A program made the position numbers and the translations under genes. A stretch of DNA of 37,299 nucleotides, from assembly GCA_016782865.1 (NCBI GenBank), contig JADHXR010000073.1, positions 1 to 37,299 of the forward strand. Direction: 5' to 3'. The notes beneath the pieces were generated by a model. That model had not been told where the DNA came from. It worked only from the letters and a program-made list of their open reading frames with translations, and searched no databases. Position 1 is the first letter of the stretch. Each line of letters begins with the position of its first letter. This document shows positions 26,493-33,813 of the stretch, in pieces. The DNA comes from Phycisphaerae bacterium. GTDB taxonomy: Bacteria > Planctomycetota > Phycisphaerae > Sedimentisphaerales > Anaerobacaceae.

Positions 26493-26566
26493 TATCCCCG
26501 GAAGGATTCGAACCTTCAACCTCTGGCTCCGGAGGCCAACGCTCTATCCAATTGAGCTACGGGGAC
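26493..26566 (-). tRNA. tRNA-Arg: tRNA-Arg (anticodon CCG)
   Basis: A complete 74-nt cloverleaf on the minus strand: acceptor GTCCCCG with CGGGGAT (G-U first pair), D-arm GCTC...GAGC, anticodon arm TTGGC-CTCCGGA-GCCAG with anticodon CCG, T-arm GAAGG-TTCGAAT-CCTTC, discriminator A; CCA is not encoded. Positions 26508-26538 are repeated exactly at 6666-6696, as a direct repeat. Confidence 0.96.
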
Positions 26567-26859
26567 GATTGTACGAGCCAGCGGCGCATTATAAGCGACT
26601 GTTCATGGTGTTCGCAACTGGCTTTTGCTGGAATTCTTGCCAGCATCGACTTTGGGCCTGCACGTCATTGCCGAACTGATTCGAGTTGTATTTGAAAGCT
26701 GACGTTAGTTCGCTGCTTCGTATTCTTTGACGATCTCACCGTTCGCATTGCCTACTCACGTAACTCAGAGGTCATATCGTTTGGTCGAGACTCTCGCCAC
26801 AATCTGGATATCGTTGTGGACTTTGCAGCGATGCGGACTGATCGGTAATCTCGGGAAGA

Positions 26860-28350
26860 TCAGAAGATCTTTCTGTAGACATGGCAGTAAGGGAGTTTTC
26901 CGGTTTTTTTGTAGTAGTCCTGGTGGTATAGCTCTGCGGGCCAGAATTTCGTTGCCTTGGTGATCTCGGTCTTTACGGCAAAGCCCTTTTCTTTGAGTGT
27001 CTTGATAAGCTCGGCGGCTGTCTGCTTCTGCTCTTCGTCCAGGTAGAAGACGGCGGAGCGATATTGCTTTCCGACGTCGGGCCCCTGGCGATTCAACTGT
27101 GTGAAGTCATGCGTCTCGAAGAACAGCCGGGTAAGCTTCTCATAGCTGGTCTTCGATGGGTCGTAGGTCACTTCGATCGCCTCGGCGTGACCGGTCCTGT
27201 CGGTGCAGACCTGTTCGTAGGTCGGGTTTGCCAAACGTCCCCCTGTGTAGCCGACCGTCGTCGAGATGACGCCGGGGGCTTTCTGCAAGTGGTACTGCGT
27301 ACCCCAGAAACAACCCGAAGCGAAAATCGCCCGCTCTGTTTTGAGTTCTTCTGCCGGAACGAAATCCATCGATATCGAATTGACACAGTGACGGATGTTC
27401 TTGGCGGTCAATCGCTCGCCCGTGAACACATGGCCGAGATGCCCCCCACACCTGGCGCACGTAATTTCCATCCGGATCCCGTCCTTGTCGGGAATTCTTT
27501 TTACCGCTCCGGGCACTTCGTCGTCGAAGCTCGGCCAGCCGCAGCCTGAGTCAAACTTGGTAGACGACTCGTAGAGCTTGGCGCCGCACCGTTTGCACGT
27601 GTACACGCCCTTCTCGAAATGCTTGTCGTACTTGCCGCTGAAAGGTCTTTCTGTCCCCTTGTGGATGATGACCCGTTCTTCTGCGGGAGTTAGTTTCTTG
27701 TACATCTCTTTGTCCCCATAGAAGGCAATCTCGTCAACGAAGATGTCCGCGTCGAATTCTCTTGCCGCAGCCGCGACCGCGATGCTTCTTATCGACGTCG
27801 TATCGAGCGGGCTCGGCAAAGACTTCGTCGTGAATCGCGCAAAAGGAATCGCAATTTCCTGCCACATTCGGTTTGTCGCAAAATCAGCCTGATAGAACTG
27901 CCACCGCAACTTCGTGTCCGCCGTTCGCAGATGAACGGCATAAGGCTCCCCATTGCCCTTGACGCGCAACCTTATTCCCTTGAACATGCCGGCATCGAAG
28001 TTCTTGCGTCCCGAAATGAGGCTAAGCCTAGCCTGGATGAATCCGTCGTTGTTCCTGGGCGATGCCGAGCCGCTCATGTGCAGGCACGGGCGACCATCGT
28101 GTTTTGTGAATTCTATTGCTCCCGCAGAGGCACCGCCGGTCGCACGGTCACTTACGAACTCCCACTTTGCGCGGCCTATCTTGCTCGATTTCACAGACGA
28201 GAAATCATCTATCGGCACAGTTTTAAGCGATCCTTCGGTCTTTGTCCCGGAGCTGTGGGGCTGTTCTCGAAGACCACCTTTGAGCATTGCCACTAAAATA
28301 AGCGAGACGAGCAAAAACCACAAAACTCTCATATTCTTTCCAAGTTTCAT
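26860..28350 (-). CDS. msrAB: Exported CIA30-like domain fused to MsrB and MsrA
   Basis: A 496-aa protein with an N-terminal membrane anchor or signal (VLWFLLVSLILVAML). A CIA30/NDUFAF1-like beta-sandwich follows at about 45-212 (IDDFSSVKSSKIGRAKWEFVSDRATGG..., GIRLRVKGNGEPYAVHLR). MsrB covers about 215-335: zinc cysteines 252/255 (CKRC) and 298/301 (CARC), catalytic Cys322 in RHCVNS, and SGCGWPSF. MsrA covers about 340-496 (GCFWG with Cys347, VGYTGG, GHAEAIEVTYDP). MsrA and MsrB reduce the S and R forms of methionine sulfoxide in oxidised proteins, here probably in the periplasm. The CIA30 domain is not a usual partner. AAGGAG 7 nt before the ATG at 28350 decides the start over 28377. Electron donors for recycling are not visible nearby. 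Confidence 0.95.
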   Translation of the reverse strand: MKLGKNMRVLWFLLVSLILVAMLKGGLREQPHSSGTKTEGSLKTVPIDDFSSVKSSKIGRAKWEFVSDRATGGASAGAIEFTKHDGRPCLHMSGSASPRNNDGFIQARLSLISGRKNFDAGMFKGIRLRVKGNGEPYAVHLRTADTKLRWQFYQADFATNRMWQEIAIPFARFTTKSLPSPLDTTSIRSIAVAAAAREFDADIFVDEIAFYGDKEMYKKLTPAEERVIIHKGTERPFSGKYDKHFEKGVYTCKRCGAKLYESSTKFDSGCGWPSFDDEVPGAVKRIPDKDGIRMEITCARCGGHLGHVFTGERLTAKNIRHCVNSISMDFVPAEELKTERAIFASGCFWGTQYHLQKAPGVISTTVGYTGGRLANPTYEQVCTDRTGHAEAIEVTYDPSKTSYEKLTRLFFETHDFTQLNRQGPDVGKQYRSAVFYLDEEQKQTAAELIKTLKEKGFAVKTEITKATKFWPAELYHQDYYKKTGKLPYCHVYRKIF

Positions 28351-28510
28351 CCCTGGACTCCTTAATCTTATTTCCAAAAGCCTACGTAAAATGTACTTGC
28401 CGACGACCGTGTTTGTTTGGAAAAATGTGTCAAAGATTCAAGGGTAGCTCTGATAATTGCTTTTGAGCGGCAAGTAGAAGATTTTTGTATTCTGGCAAGG
28501 AAGGGAAATC

Positions 28511-28539
28511 AGCCTTAGCCGAAGCTAAGGCGGCTTTTT
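28511..28539 (+). terminator. Intrinsic terminator without an obvious gene
   Basis: A perfect 8-bp stem GCCTTAGC/GCTAAGGC (28512-28519 and 28524-28531) around a CGAA loop, followed by GGCTTTTTC on the plus strand. No plus-strand gene ends nearby: the gene to the left reads the other way. The rest of the 28351-28750 stretch shows no gene I can support; a 80-codon frame at 28605 with GGAGGTG upstream is discussed as a finding only. Confidence 0.7.
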
Positions 28540-28754
28540 CCTGACGCCGTCCGGAATAAAAAAGATTCGTTTGCCCGCCAAAATGAATTTTTGGAGGTGC
28601 CCTCATGTATTCTGTCAGTCTGACCCTGTTGGCATCGTCCCGTTTATCTTTCCCGGTGTCTCGCAGAGCCCCTCAGGCAGTCACGGTGACGGGACCCGCC
28701 GGCAAGCATCGGATAAGCATGCGGAACCACACGCTAAATTTTATTTATTTTTTA

Positions 28755-28784
28755 TTGAATTTTCGCCGCCCCTTCCATTATATT
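28755..28784 (+). promoter_or_regulatory. Probable sigma-70-type promoter of the cold-shock gene
   Basis: TTGAAT (28755-28760), an 18-nt spacer, and TATATT (28779-28784), in a very A+T-rich stretch. The predicted transcript start at about 28791 is just before the leader hairpin and about 110 nt before the cold-shock gene. Confidence 0.5.
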
Positions 28785-28796
28785 AGGTTGTTTACA

Positions 28797-28829
28797 GTGT
28801 ATATTCTTTCGTCTCTCAAGAATATACAC
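28797..28829 (+). promoter_or_regulatory. 12-bp leader hairpin of the cold-shock mRNA
   Basis: GTGTATATTCTT (28797-28808) and AAGAATATACAC (28818-28829) are perfectly complementary around a 9-nt loop, at the predicted 5' end of the cold-shock transcript. No T-run follows, so it is not a terminator. It could be a stability or thermosensing element in RNA, or an operator in DNA. Confidence 0.6.
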
Positions 28830-28900
28830 CTGATAGTTAAGAAATGAGAGATTTTATGATTTTATTTAGTGGCCTGTAAATGGGCCAAGGAGAAGTTTCA

Positions 28901-29104
28901 GTGAGTACAGGTACAGTAAAGTGGTTCAATTCAAGTAAGGGATTTGGTTTCATTGTCCCGGATGACGGCGGCGAAGATCTGTTTGTCCACCACTCTGAGA
29001 TCAAGACAACTGGCTATGCAACACTCGATGAAGGCCAGAAGGTCGAGTTCGAAATCGGACAAGGCAAAAAGGGTCCCTGCGCGACCAACGTTATCCCGGG
29101 CTAA
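28901..29104 (+). CDS. csp: Cold-shock domain protein (CspA family)
   Basis: A 67-aa single-stranded nucleic-acid-binding protein that acts as an RNA chaperone. It shows [16 protein letters not shown] (RNP1, KGFGFI) and DLFVHHSEI (RNP2), and a closing [13 protein letters not shown] start at 28901 is chosen because AAGGAG lies 8 nt upstream and it gives the normal [10 protein letters not shown] beginning; the ATG at 28880 would add seven residues and place the ribosome-binding site inside the gene. It stands alone with its own promoter, leader hairpin and terminator. Confidence 0.96.
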   Translation: MSTGTVKWFNSSKGFGFIVPDDGGEDLFVHHSEIKTTGYATLDEGQKVEFEIGQGKKGPCATNVIPG

Positions 29105-29131
29105 CCAAGCAGCAAGAATTAAAAGCGCGAA

Positions 29132-29156
29132 AAGGCCCGCCCAATTATTGGGCCTT
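29132..29156 (+). terminator. Terminator of the cold-shock gene
   Basis: AAGGCCC (29132-29138) and GGGCCTT (29150-29156), with an alternative inner stem GCCCA/TGGGC, 27 nt after the stop; the following CTTGTG is only weakly T-rich. Confidence 0.6.
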
Positions 29157-29352
29157 CTTGTGCAGGATCGTTTGCTCTCTTTTGTCGGTTAGTTGGGTTT
29201 TTCGCGATTACATTCAGCGCATATCTCTATAACCAACCGTATGCGGATTTGGTCTACCCTGTTTTTGAAACTTGCCTGTGTCTCTGCCTGCCGGCTTCGC
29301 ACGCACCGGCGGCATATCCGCCAGTCACGTCACGGGCTACCGTCTCGGTCGA

Positions 29353-30858
29353 TCATCTGCCGGGCCTGAGAACTGCGCCGCACAGCAGGACCTTGCCTTT
29401 GACAGGCTCCAGGGTGACGTTCAGACGGCCAGGTCTTTCGAGTACGACCGGATATGCGCAAACCAGAATCCTGTTTGCCCGGCCGGTTTGCTTGAAGATG
29501 TCGATTCGCTCCGTCTCGCCGTTCACCGACACATCGAACAGACGCCGGCCCAAACCGGTTGAGTGCGGATCGAGCATCAAAAGTTCGATCCCGTATCTCC
29601 CCGCAGGCAGCTCACCTGGATTCGCCTGCCCGCGACCGCCCGTGGCCATGATTGGCCGTAGCGTTATTGTGACAGATTTATCACTCTCTATTCCGTTACG
29701 GCAGATTTCTTCATACGCAGCCGGGACTGTGTCATCCCGCGAGATCCGGATGTCGTCAGGTACGGCGAACATCGATGCTCCGGTTTCTTTTGCGCCGAAG
29801 CACTCCCAGACTTCGCGTTCCGGTCCGAAATGGAACGTGAATGTCCCCATGCTCTGTGCCAGCGGATCGTGCGAGGTCGGTGAGAAATTGTACCGCACCG
29901 GCTCGGCCCCCAGCATCTGGCGGTAGCGAACGTAGTGCGTCAACCAGCGAAGGTTCATCGATGCAACCAGCCCCTGCTCACCTCGCGTGATGCCGCTGAG
30001 ACTCGAAGTGCGCGCATACCGCTCGATCACCTCTTCGGGCCGGCACGACACCATAGCACGCCGCGCGGCGGCGAGGTCACCGACCTTGTACAATTCCTGT
30101 GACCGCCTGAAAGCCTCCTCGGTAAGGTGAACGTCGGTGATGTATCGCTCCAGTCCTTTGAAATAGTCGAGTCGATCTCGCTGCGCGACAGCCTTGGATT
30201 CTCGCTTTGCGCTATCGATCAGTTCCATGCGCTCGTTGTAGCCCGGGACAACATCGGCCGAGTCGGCAAGTTTGCGATCTATGAATCGGTCACTCGTATC
30301 GCGTCCGATCTTCGGGGCTTCGGTCACCCAGCGACGCAGGTATTCGGCCATCTTCTCGCCGGCGCCAGGGCCGAACGACCGTTCGGCCATTTCCCCACAG
30401 GTGATGCGAAGGGGCTGATCCTCCGTGGTCCGCCAGACTTGCTTAGCCAAACTCTTGAAGTAAAGGTCCAGAGGTCGCGTCGTCCAGTGGATGATGCCGA
30501 ATCCGCTGGCCCGGCTATCGACGAGCCTGGAGTGGAAATCCGAATGGGGAGTGTAGGGCCTGCCCACATAATTGCCGTCATCATGATGTGCCCAGACCAC
30601 GGGCAGCACAGGTCGATGCTTCCCGACCTCGCGGATGACCCGCCTCGACTCGGCATCGCGCATCTGCGAGAGATCGTGCAGCACCTCCCAGTCCAGCGGA
30701 ATAAGCTTGACGTGCTGCGGCAGAAATCGATCGCAGCCGGGCAGGAATTCGAACTTCCAACTGCCTACGGCAATCCGGACGTCGTCCCGGCCCGCCTCTC
30801 TCAACGCCCGCTCGAACGCCTTCACGATCTTGCCCAACGCGAAGAAATTATGCGACCT
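29353..30858 (-). CDS. Glycoside-hydrolase-like protein, C-terminal part after in-frame stop
   Basis: About 501 codons that continue, in the same frame and with no shift, the protein encoded at 30859-32088; only a TGA at 30859-30861 separates them. Reading on from the stop gives RSHNFFALGKIVKAFERALRE, which is coherent protein with no ribosome-binding site or proper start (the first formal start is TTG at 30837). This half carries the rest of a TIM-barrel-like domain (DDVRIAVGSWKFEFLPGC, VLPVVWAHHDDGNYVGRPY, GFGIIHWTTRPLDLYF), a helical stretch, and a beta domain with LPAGRYGIELLMLDPHS that looks like a carbohydrate-binding or sandwich module. It is either a nonsense-mutated gene, a readthrough product, or a sequencing error. 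Together the two parts make about 911 residues, a plausible full-length enzyme. Confidence 0.72.
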   Translation of the reverse strand, partial: RSHNFFALGKIVKAFERALREAGRDDVRIAVGSWKFEFLPGCDRFLPQHVKLIPLDWEVLHDLSQMRDAESRRVIREVGKHRPVLPVVWAHHDDGNYVGRPYTPHSDFHSRLVDSRASGFGIIHWTTRPLDLYFKSLAKQVWRTTEDQPLRITCGEMAERSFGPGAGEKMAEYLRRWVTEAPKIGRDTSDRFIDRKLADSADVVPGYNERMELIDSAKRESKAVAQRDRLDYFKGLERYITDVHLTEEAFRRSQELYKVGDLAAARRAMVSCRPEEVIERYARTSSLSGITRGEQGLVASMNLRWLTHYVRYRQMLGAEPVRYNFSPTSHDPLAQSMGTFTFHFGPEREVWECFGAKETGASMFAVPDDIRISRDDTVPAAYEEICRNGIESDKSVTITLRPIMATGGRGQANPGELPAGRYGIELLMLDPHSTGLGRRLFDVSVNGETERIDIFKQTGRANRILVCAYPVVLERPGRLNVTLEPVKGKVLLCGAVLRPGR

Positions 30859-32088
30859 TCACAATTTGGCGGCCTCGGGGGTCCTCCTGATTTCAGCCTC
30901 GTATTCCTTCCGCCAAGACTCGGGCATCTCCGCAGCCTTGAGAGCCATCCACGGCGTATTGTTGTGCCTAAACCAGGCAACGATACAGTCGATTTGCGGG
31001 TATGCGCCCATCAGGGCTTCGACCTGCACCTTGTAGTATCGATACCCCTGGGGACTGTCGGGATTGGCCAGCCAGATCGAGCCCGCCTCCTGATTCATCC
31101 ATCGCATCTGCTCGACCCTGATTGGGAATCGCGCCTCGGCGGGCAATGTCTCGATCACCTCCTGCGGATTGGCCGAGGCCGTGTCCACATCCACTGCAAG
31201 ATAGACATCCATTTCACACTTCTCGGCGTGCGCGAATACATTGTGCATGAGCTTGCTCGCGGCATCGGCCCGCTCGGCGTCAGGCACAATCGCCGCTTCG
31301 CATCCGAAAACCGGACCATCAAAGACGAAGCCTCCCCACAGCCGGCGCACGTCGTTGACGTGCTGCGTGGACCAGTCTCTTCCCTTCTGCGTAGTGCTCA
31401 GGTAACCGACCGGTTTGTCCGCCCCGTTGAACGAGAACTTCACCATCGGATTGTTACCGTACGCGTGTACCATCACGCCGTTGTAGCCCATCTTCTGAGA
31501 CTGCGTTATCCAACTCTCCCAGTCGGGCAGATTCCAGGTCGAGCAGCCGCTTAGAAAATTGTGCCAGTTGAATACGATGCGATCCCGAACCAGCGGAGCG
31601 TCAGACAGCTCCCAGCCCTCGAACGAGAAGCCATCCCGTCGCTCGGCCGGGAAAGCATCGTATGACAGGTAGAACCCGCAGTCCAGCTTTTCCAGCAGGT
31701 TGTAAGCTCCGTAAATTGCGCCGCGCGAGTCATGGCCAAGGATGATTCCCGCCCTGGAGCCGTCGACGCTGGCGGTTGTCACCACGTAGCTCTCAGGCCC
31801 GGCGGGTTTCTTGTCACCGATCTGTTCTCGAAGCTGTGGGAAAGACTCCGCCCGGCCGAAGTAGATCACATAATCTGCCCGCCGAGACTTTCGGGTCGCA
31901 ACGTTGAATCGCACATTCGAGTATACCTTGCCGAGATAATTGGACAACTCCTCGGCTGCAATCTTCTCACATGCCGGCGCCTCCGATGAAACCACTACGT
32001 CCACCGAAGTCTCGCGACCAGACGTCTGGCCAAAAATATCGCACGTGACCAGCAAGAGAATCAGGAATGCAGAAACCGAATACCTCAT
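30859..32088 (-). CDS. Glycoside-hydrolase-like protein, N-terminal part
   Basis: A 409-aa product with signal peptide (SAFLILLLVTCDIFGQ) and a GH20/GH67/GH115-type N-terminal domain at about 25-145: CEKIAAEELSNYLGKVY, ADYVIYFGRAESFPQL, and GIILGHDSRGAIYGAYNLLEKLDCGFY. The start of a TIM barrel follows (WITQSQKMGYNGVMVHAYGNNP, FDGPVFGCEAAIVPD, QIDCIVAWFRHNNTPWM). It then stops at TGA 30859-30861 in mid-domain. Relatives with this N-terminal domain include alpha-glucuronidases and hexosaminidases, and the exact family is not clear to me. AGAGGA lies upstream of the ATG at 32088. It is the third gene of an operon with the 551-aa protein (31 nt apart) and the FG-GAP protein. Confidence 0.75.
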   Translation of the reverse strand: MRYSVSAFLILLLVTCDIFGQTSGRETSVDVVVSSEAPACEKIAAEELSNYLGKVYSNVRFNVATRKSRRADYVIYFGRAESFPQLREQIGDKKPAGPESYVVTTASVDGSRAGIILGHDSRGAIYGAYNLLEKLDCGFYLSYDAFPAERRDGFSFEGWELSDAPLVRDRIVFNWHNFLSGCSTWNLPDWESWITQSQKMGYNGVMVHAYGNNPMVKFSFNGADKPVGYLSTTQKGRDWSTQHVNDVRRLWGGFVFDGPVFGCEAAIVPDAERADAASKLMHNVFAHAEKCEMDVYLAVDVDTASANPQEVIETLPAEARFPIRVEQMRWMNQEAGSIWLANPDSPQGYRYYKVQVEALMGAYPQIDCIVAWFRHNNTPWMALKAAEMPESWRKEYEAEIRRTPEAAKL

Positions 32089-32119
32089 TTTGTTTCCTCT
32101 CATAGACTTGGTGAACACC

Positions 32120-33775
32120 TCACTTACCGGCATCCTCCTGATGTGTCACTATGGGCACATAGCCAACTTCCAGACCCTCGGGAGGCATCACCAGCAGGGC
32201 CGGGTCAAGGGTCGCCAGTTTTCCGCTGCTGGGCGGCGCCATGTAGTCGCGGTCGATCGGCCAGTTGGCGTGTACCTTTTCGACAAAGGACTGCAATTTC
32301 GCCTTCTTGTCGTCACTCCATTTGTATTGCTGGAACGACGGCTGATCGACAAAACGATACCAGCAGTAGGTGACCCTCGAGCCGTCTGCAAGATCGACCT
32401 TGTAGGGTCCGCGTGCCGGGCCTGGGTTACCCCAGGCGCCGCCGGTCGGCGAGGTATAGGGCTGGCCTCGACCCGCCAGTTTGAACTGGGCTGTCAGAAG
32501 CTGCGTCTCCGCCGGCACATCCGCCGCCGATACCGCCACGCGCTCGTCGGCGACATGTTTGAAATACTGCGGGAAGTACCCATTGGCGCCGGCAGTGCCG
32601 TCGAACCACTTCAGACCCCAGACATTGCCTTCGAATATCTTGGTATCAAAGACCTTCTCGACGCCGGTAATTCTCTTGCCGGCCTGATCGAAACGCGTGG
32701 TGCGCGTCGTCAGCGTGGACTTCCAGGCACCTTCAGCGTCGAACCGCCCCGAGCACGCCGGGCCTCCATCCCGCCATGCTTTGAAGGCATCATAGAGGGC
32801 CGCCTTGGAGTAATATGTCACGTCCTGAACCAGAAGGGTCCTTCCCCTGTCGTCTGCCGGGAACTGCAACTTCGGCAGCTTGGAATAAACCACGCCCCGG
32901 GCATCTTTGGATTCGAAACGCGGCACGGTGTTGATCTCCATGGCGCCGCCGCCCATTCTGCCCGGCCGGGCGTCGAGTCCCCGTCCATAGATAAACGGAT
33001 AATTGAACAGCTTGCCGGTTTTGCTCCAGGTCTCCGGGATATAATAGGCCATCGGTCCTTTGAAGTTGGCCGCGCTGAGGAAACAGGTCCAGGCCTGGTC
33101 TCCGGTGGGCGGCTCGGCGGTGGTTGGCTCGGTAAAGGGCAGGGCCATGTAGGTATAGCCGAGGAACTTGCCGTTGGGATTGCCCTCGAAAGGCAGCGCG
33201 TCCGGCGGAATGAGCAGTCGGTTGCTCAATTGGGCGATTCCCAGTCGATCGTCAGGCAAAGCCTTGCTGCTGTAGAAGAAGGACCACCCGGGCGACCCGA
33301 CCTCGTAGTCGTAACATTGCGGCGTGGCGTTCATGCTGAATTTCGGAGGCCCGTATCGGAATCGATTTCGCGCCCAATAGCCAAGGCCTCCCTCGACGGT
33401 CTGAAATACGCTACCCCAGGTAGGCCCCCGCTCCGGCCAGTTGTCCCTGGCATGCGTTCCGACCGGAGCCAGCGGCGTATCCTTATTGTCGGAGTTGTCC
33501 GGTGTGATCCAGGCGCTGGGCAGACCGATCTGAAAGCGGGCAATCGGTTTGGCAATCAGCGGCCAGACGGCGGAATAAAACCCCATGCCCGCACTGTAGG
33601 CCGAGCGGTCCGGCGGCCGGGACGCACTGTAGCCGATGTACCCGTGCAGGCCGCGGGAATGTGTCGTGACAAGACCTGCTTGGGCTTTCTTTGCGTCATT
33701 CGCATTATTCGCATTTGCTGTGCAGGTCCATAGCAGAACGGTAAGGATGAGCATCAGCAGTAAAAACCTTCTCAT
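32120..33775 (-). CDS. Large secreted protein of unknown function
   Basis: A 551-aa protein with a signal peptide (RRFLLLMLILTVLLWTCTANA). Its mature part is rich in aromatic residues and Gly/Pro (YIGYSASRPPDRSAYSAGMGFY, GGLGYWARNRFRYGPPKF, GSPGWSFFYSSKALPDD). No catalytic motif or known domain is evident to me; the aromatic, beta-like composition would fit a surface or polysaccharide-binding role, but this is a guess. AAGGAG 6 nt before the ATG at 33775 decides the start over 33793. It lies 38 nt after the FG-GAP gene and 31 nt before the glycoside hydrolase gene on the same strand. Confidence 0.75.
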   Translation of the reverse strand: MRRFLLLMLILTVLLWTCTANANNANDAKKAQAGLVTTHSRGLHGYIGYSASRPPDRSAYSAGMGFYSAVWPLIAKPIARFQIGLPSAWITPDNSDNKDTPLAPVGTHARDNWPERGPTWGSVFQTVEGGLGYWARNRFRYGPPKFSMNATPQCYDYEVGSPGWSFFYSSKALPDDRLGIAQLSNRLLIPPDALPFEGNPNGKFLGYTYMALPFTEPTTAEPPTGDQAWTCFLSAANFKGPMAYYIPETWSKTGKLFNYPFIYGRGLDARPGRMGGGAMEINTVPRFESKDARGVVYSKLPKLQFPADDRGRTLLVQDVTYYSKAALYDAFKAWRDGGPACSGRFDAEGAWKSTLTTRTTRFDQAGKRITGVEKVFDTKIFEGNVWGLKWFDGTAGANGYFPQYFKHVADERVAVSAADVPAETQLLTAQFKLAGRGQPYTSPTGGAWGNPGPARGPYKVDLADGSRVTYCWYRFVDQPSFQQYKWSDDKKAKLQSFVEKVHANWPIDRDYMAPPSSGKLATLDPALLVMPPEGLEVGYVPIVTHQEDAGK

Positions 33776-33813
33776 GTTTTTCTCCTTATCCACAATTTCC
33801 CATAGACACCGGA

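Noticed and set aside
26705..26760. A short minus-strand tail (GNANGEIVKEYEAAN, then stop) and a faint nucleotidyltransferase-like string on the plus strand at about 26770-26850
   Set aside because: Each is too short, with stops close by, and the similarity may be chance.
29249..29926. Long plus-strand frames opposite the glycosidase-like gene (also 30127-31554 and 31940-33733)
   Set aside because: They mirror well-supported minus-strand genes, lack ribosome-binding sites and have no domain-like sequence; they result from the codon bias of the real genes.
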